DNA from: Pirellulimonas nuda
GTDB taxonomy: Bacteria; Planctomycetota; Planctomycetia; Pirellulales; Lacipirellulaceae
Length of the DNA: 64,000 nt
Reading direction: 5' to 3'
Assembly: GCF_007750855.1 (NCBI RefSeq)
Contig: NZ_CP036291.1
Location: 3,224,001-3,288,000 of the forward strand
Translations under genes and position numbers: made by a program
The notes under the pieces: model-generated
What the model was told of the DNA's origin: nothing
The model's input: only the letters and a program-made list of their open reading frames with translations
Databases searched by the model: none
Part shown: piece after piece, positions 62,951 through 64,000 of the stretch
Layout of the letters: each line of letters starts with the position of its first letter
Position numbering within the stretch: the stretch's first letter is position 1

Positions 62951-64000
62951 GTGGTCGAACCCGAGATACAGAAGATCGCCTTTGTCGGCGACTACCCGCC
63001 GCGCAAGTGCGGCATCGCCACCTTTACGCACGACCTCAGCACGGCCGTGGCGGGCATCGCCGGTACCGAGTGCCTCGTGGTCCCGGTGGACGACCTCGAC
63101 GGGGGCTACGACTACTCGCCGGCGGTGCGGTTTCAGATCACCGAGCAGGACCGGGACTCCTACCGCCGCGCCGCCGACTTCTTGAACTTCAGCAACGTCG
63201 ATGTGGTCTCACTTCAGCACGAGTTCGGCATCTACGGCGGGCCGGGTGGCGCCCACATCCTGACGTTCCTGCGCGACTTGCGGATCCCTGTCGTCACAAC
63301 GCTCCACACGGTCCTGCCCAACCCAGACAAGACGCTCCGCCGCGTGCTGGAGCAGTTGATCGCCCTGTCGGCACGCGTAGTGGTGATGACCGAGCGCAGC
63401 CGCAAGACACTGCGCGAAGAGTATAAAGCGCCCGATGAGAAGATCGACCTGATCGCCCACGGCATCCCCGACCGACCTTTCGCCGATCCCAACTTCTTCA
63501 AAGATCAATTCGACCTCGCCGGAAAGCAGGTCGGCCTCACGTTCGGGTTGCTGTCCCCGAACAAGGGGATCGAAGTGGTCATCAAGGCCCTGCCGGAGAT
63601 CGTCCGCGCGGCGCCGGACTTCGTCTACGTGGTCCTCGGGGCGACCCACCCGAGCCTTCTGCGTAACGAGGGCGAGGCCTATCGGATTGGCCTAGAGCGG
63701 ATGGCGACGGAGTTGGGCGTGCAGAAGCATGTTGTCTTTTACAACCGCTTCGTTGACCTGGAAGAGCTGACGAACTTCATCGGGGCCGCCGACGTCTACA
63801 TCACCCCGTACCTGAACGCTGAGCAGGCCGTCTCCGGCACGCTCGCCTACTCGTTTGGCTGCGGTCAGGCAGTCATCTCAACCCCCTACTGGCACGCAGA
63901 CGAACTGCTCGCCGACGGGCGAGGCGTGCTTGTGCCTTTCGGAGACTCGGCGGCGATCGCCGCTGCAACGATTGACCTTCTACGTGACGAACCCCGACGG
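62951..64000 (+). CDS. Family 4 glycosyltransferase, partial
   Basis: Open from GTG 62951 to the window end (350 codons, 3' end missing). GT-B fold glycosyltransferase: N-terminal acceptor domain begins IAFVGDYPPRKCGIATFTHD and includes VVSLQHEFGIYGGPGG and PVVTTLHTVLPNPD. C-terminal donor domain has GLTFGLLSPNKGIEVVIKAL, FVYVVLGATHPSLL, and YITPYLNAEQAVSGTLAYSF with the EQAVSG block that binds the sugar nucleotide in GT4 enzymes. AGAAGAGG upstream supports the GTG start. It transfers a sugar, possibly mannose, in the cytoplasm. It is not a complete gene here, so length cannot be compared. Confidence 0.9.
   Translation, partial: MVEPEIQKIAFVGDYPPRKCGIATFTHDLSTAVAGIAGTECLVVPVDDLDGGYDYSPAVRFQITEQDRDSYRRAADFLNFSNVDVVSLQHEFGIYGGPGGAHILTFLRDLRIPVVTTLHTVLPNPDKTLRRVLEQLIALSARVVVMTERSRKTLREEYKAPDEKIDLIAHGIPDRPFADPNFFKDQFDLAGKQVGLTFGLLSPNKGIEVVIKALPEIVRAAPDFVYVVLGATHPSLLRNEGEAYRIGLERMATELGVQKHVVFYNRFVDLEELTNFIGAADVYITPYLNAEQAVSGTLAYSFGCGQAVISTPYWHADELLADGRGVLVPFGDSAAIAAATIDLLRDEPRR

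Noticed and set aside
1..64000. tRNA, rRNA, CRISPR, transposon or phage features
   Set aside because: Looked for by eye on both strands; no cloverleaf, repeat-spacer pattern, terminal inverted repeats with transposase, or integrase was found.

Overview
The window is about 64 kb of GC-rich DNA from a planctomycete, most likely order Pirellulales (Lacipirellulaceae-like). This is inferred from gene content and was not tested by any search. Supporting marks are DUF1559 pilin-like proteins, PEP-CTERM proteins with dockerin-type calcium repeats, giant proteins with an N-terminal LEPR-XLL-type sorting motif, several sulfatase or carbohydrate-active genes, and a Ser/Thr kinase paired with an ECF-type sigma factor. 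I see no tRNA, rRNA, CRISPR array, insertion sequence or phage module.

Layout. 0.3-7.0 kb (minus): a tight five-gene saccharolytic operon with two DUF1593 proteins, a rhamnogalacturonan acetylesterase-like SGNH hydrolase, a PL10 pectate lyase and a DUF5060 glycosidase-like protein. 7.3-10.5 kb: an Nramp-like transporter and a sulfatase. 10.6-17.2 kb (minus): a complete RND tripartite efflux operon whose adaptor carries a His-rich insertion. 18.1-21.4 kb: a sigma factor overlapping a divergent Ser/Thr kinase. 21.5-23.5 kb (minus): a degenerate acyl-AMP-ligase tail and an AI-2E-type permease. 24.6-29.6 kb: a 1546-residue surface protein repeating the DUF5060 fold, then a broken sulfatase gene. 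29.6-36.5 kb (minus): a surface-protein operon containing PEP-CTERM proteins, a dockerin propeller, a translationally coupled DUF1559 pilin, a small membrane protein and a metalloprotease. 37.4-41.0 kb: MarC, then a copper island of operator, CopA and CsoR. 41.2-49.6 kb (minus): more PEP-CTERM/dockerin proteins, another DUF1559 pilin and a giant malectin/propeller protein. 50.4-64.0 kb: mostly housekeeping or metabolic genes: NmrA-like reductase, FG-GAP protein, GH13, MFS, DinB-like, radical SAM, SOUL, an unknown gene behind a perfect palindromic operator, and a GH130 / GT4 cluster that runs off the end.

How the genes may work together. The first operon looks built for pectin or rhamnogalacturonan breakdown, with the two DUF1593 proteins as its unknown enzymes. 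The central 25 kb is dominated by secreted and surface-anchored proteins; six carry dockerin-like repeats, yet no cohesin or exosortase is encoded here. Copper handling is self-contained: a CsoR-type operator sits in front of copA and csoR follows it.

Limits. All assignments come from reading motifs and translations by eye. Domain borders are approximate, and start codons were chosen from signal peptides, ribosome-binding sites and overlaps.
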